Positions 63,201 to 64,000 of a stretch of DNA of 64,000 nt are shown here, one piece after another (position 1 is the first letter of the stretch; every line of letters begins with the position of its first letter). The DNA is taken from positions 1 through 64,000 of the forward strand of contig PAPJ01000011.1 of the NCBI GenBank assembly GCA_002709045.1, given 5' to 3'. The DNA is from Planctomycetaceae bacterium (lineage in GTDB: Bacteria; Planctomycetota; Planctomycetia; Pirellulales; Pirellulaceae). The position numbers were made by a program, and so were the translations under genes. The notes beneath the pieces are model-generated. The model did not search any database and was not told the origin of the DNA. It worked only from the letters and a program-made list of their open reading frames with translations.

Positions 63201-64000
63201 CGGACCGATCACAAAAGCATTGGCGCTGTGGTGAGTATCCGCACTGGAAACTCCCTGTAACATGCGAATCTTTTCATCGGCCACCATGTCTCCGTCAGTA
63301 TCTTTGAGGAACCAGATTTCGGGCGGCGCAGCGACCAGCATACCACCCCCCCAGAATTCAATACCGGTAATACTGTTAAGCTTGTCAGCAAAGACAATAC
63401 ATTCATCAGCTTTTCCGTCTGCATCTTTATCGGGGAAAGCGAGAATACGATCGGTTCTCGGCTGCGTTGGATTCCAGTGGGGATAGGAAGGCCAGACAGA
63501 CGCATAAAGAACACCATTAGGATCCACACACATCTGAACGGGGTTCACGAGTTCGGGAAACTCAGCCTCTGATGCAAAAAGGTTAACCTGCATTCCCTCG
63601 GCAATGGTCATTTTACTAATGGCATCCGTTTCTTTTAGATATGGATGCATTCCACCGTCAAGCGAACCTGGTTTGTTTGTTTGGACGACCATTTCATCGG
63701 GAAGATTATCATCTTTAATGGTAAAATCATTGCCGTTGGCATAAGCCCAAACCAGTTCATCACGATTGCCGGTCATGACGTCAAAGATTTCCATCTCTCG
63801 TTTCATCACATCCGCATTAGACTGACCGAACCAGTTTAAAGTGGAGCGTCCGCCATAGACGTTATATCCATCCACGACCCGGTAACGGCTAAACCAGTAA
63901 TAGTTACGTTCCAGTACCGCATCGCGAATCCGCTCAATATGAGCACGTTTGCCAGCCTGAGATGCTGTCATTGCAAACAACTCATTGATAATGACTTTGG
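60243..64000 (-). CDS. Multidomain SGNH/propeller/HEAT/PA14/cupredoxin protein (5' end outside window)
   Basis: At least 1,251 codons are open from the window edge, with no true start inside. The first ~100 residues resemble the end of a GDSL/SGNH hydrolase domain. A PVC-type dehydrogenase beta-propeller follows (about 110-460: ASVWPSYPHWNPTQP, ADTHHSANAFVIGPDGGLYW, NGNFLICNVIGFQG). Helical HEAT-like repeats run to about 820. A PA14 domain is at about 831-973 (GRYTFGISSDDGSRVYINDAE). A cupredoxin domain is at about 1080-1210 with copper ligands His in MPHNFVI and Cys, His, Met in YVCTYPGHWRRMYG. A stop after WKVE ends it, and the same frame resumes with a heme domain, so it is probably disrupted. 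It lies in a minus-strand operon. Confidence 0.87.
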   Translation of the reverse strand, partial: KVIINELFAMTASQAGKRAHIERIRDAVLERNYYWFSRYRVVDGYNVYGGRSTLNWFGQSNADVMKREMEIFDVMTGNRDELVWAYANGNDFTIKDDNLPDEMVVQTNKPGSLDGGMHPYLKETDAISKMTIAEGMQVNLFASEAEFPELVNPVQMCVDPNGVLYASVWPSYPHWNPTQPRTDRILAFPDKDADGKADECIVFADKLNSITGIEFWGGGMLVAAPPEIWFLKDTDGDMVADEKIRMLQGVSSADTHHSANAFVIGPDGGLYWSRGIFNVANMETPTKTYRSTASGVYRFDPRTFEMEFVFPIGPNPHGDAFDQWGFQFANDGTGGTGSYVNIGKGMGNKKWFKKRVRPVAATGFLSSSHFPEANNGNFLICNVIGFQGVLQHEVKYEGADITAEEIEPILYSSDPTFRPSDIEVGGDGALYVSDWSNALIGHMQHNMRDPNRDAKHGRIYRVTYKGRPLVNHPQMIGAPVADILQSFLLPENGIRYRARLELSGREADATLATVAQWAKSLEPGDSIQAQALLECLWVFEEQRVANLELLQRVFEAQDGRHRAAAIRTLGHWAGKIDGWEALLTKAAQDESALVRAEVAKAAVELQGLAAAEAIFEVAVRPTDAELTTVLNYATKSLNVDAIVNDAIANNKPLSKAAQLYVLRNASIEDLMKLDPTEAVYLAILARENANAQQLSTAITGLSQLQQTEPAALIVELLAQRDTQSQSGIAGLGTLLTLQPAEQLAPHANTIEKLAVLGQSADTRRYAFAAWIAADGTGDDAYLAATRSKEQLRDFLSAIPAIRDEQVRSNLYSKVLPLVSALPTQLESESGGASLAQPGIHVDFYQPSIGNVDINNLNKLTPKESGVADHIGLDVPQRKAVDAFALKFSGYIRIDQPGRYTFGISSDDGSRVYINDAELINNDGLHGPILKSAAIDLAAGSHKLEVTYFDNGGGDALSFEWSGPGIKKQPIPENRLSVTSGETIHDFAIHSLASIPGHEEEKFNALIRLLKAGLQRTSSINALSLIPSDKWPEQKLQPLADNLVAYLTELPAAYRTSDSATQAINLTKAVAVKLPDLQRKAVENRLQNLDVRVIAVGTVAHRMIYDKEQLVIETGKTVEFRFSNTDSMPHNFVITTPGAMQEIGELAEATGRDPDAMARHYVPRSDKVLLSSTLLQTNQVEALIFEAPQEPGIYPYVCTYPGHWRRMYGALYVVADAEQYNLDPEKYLADNKLEYKDDLLKLSSRGRQWKVE

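Overview
The window looks like ordinary chromosome from a member of the Planctomycetes (Planctomycetaceae/Pirellulaceae-like, moderate GC). The evidence is the set of protein families nearly confined to the Planctomycetes-Verrucomicrobia group. These are two DUF1501 + PSCyt1/DUF1549/DUF1553 gene pairs, a divergent DUF1552 / DUF1592-DUF1588-DUF1585 pair, beta-propeller proteins with the 'Pirellula/Verrucomicrobium type' heme-binding tail, DUF1080, sulfatases, and very long membrane or multidomain genes. I see no phage, integrase, insertion sequence or CRISPR array.

Layout. 1-2.3 kb: a cut-off lipoprotein gene, tRNA-Lys(CUU) and a GAF-containing sigma-54 activator, all on the minus strand. 2.5-8.3 kb: a plus-strand run of a GH88-like glycosidase, a secreted alpha/beta hydrolase and an RND/MMPL exporter. 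8.4-12.2 kb: peroxide defence, with AhpC and AhpD of the mycobacterial type separated by a TPR lipoprotein, then a cupin and an SDR. 12.4-20.5 kb: one 2,700-residue membrane protein with a zinc ribbon, about 70 hydrophobic segments and an internal duplication of roughly 550-residue period. 20.8-24.7 kb: a four-gene operon of a NanA/DapA-type aldolase, a LarA-type racemase/epimerase, DUF1080 and PdxA, probably for sugar-acid or hydroxy-acid use. 24.7-27.7 kb: a DsrE lipoprotein, a fatty-acid desaturase with a tandem-repeat tail, and an FAH-family enzyme.

27.8-35.9 kb: Planctomycete cytochrome/DUF1501/DUF1552 genes on both sides of a divergent promoter region. 35.9-39.6 kb: an unannotated 50-residue gene, a PhoD-type phosphatase, and a three-gene unit of a DNA methyltransferase, DUF1653 and an unknown Cys-containing protein. 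39.7-43.1 kb: PEP carboxylase and a TlpA-like thioredoxin. 43.3-48.6 kb: a second cytochrome/DUF1501 pair and a calcineurin-like phosphatase. 48.8-64.0 kb: two convergent sulfatases, a heparinase-II/III-like lyase, a heme/beta-propeller protein, a PQQ-type propeller, and a very large heme/cupredoxin protein that is cut by a single in-frame stop codon and runs off the window end.

How the genes fit together (inference). Both ends of the window concern sulfated polyuronide breakdown: lyase, sulfatases, unsaturated-uronyl hydrolase-like enzyme, sugar-acid aldolase/epimerase. The planctomycete c-type heme and copper proteins presumably carry out periplasmic oxidation linked to that. The most striking observations are the in-frame TAA between the cupredoxin part and the heme part of the last gene, the giant duplicated membrane protein, the methyltransferase-DUF1653-unknown unit, and a sulfatase whose active-site motif lacks the usual Pro/Ala.
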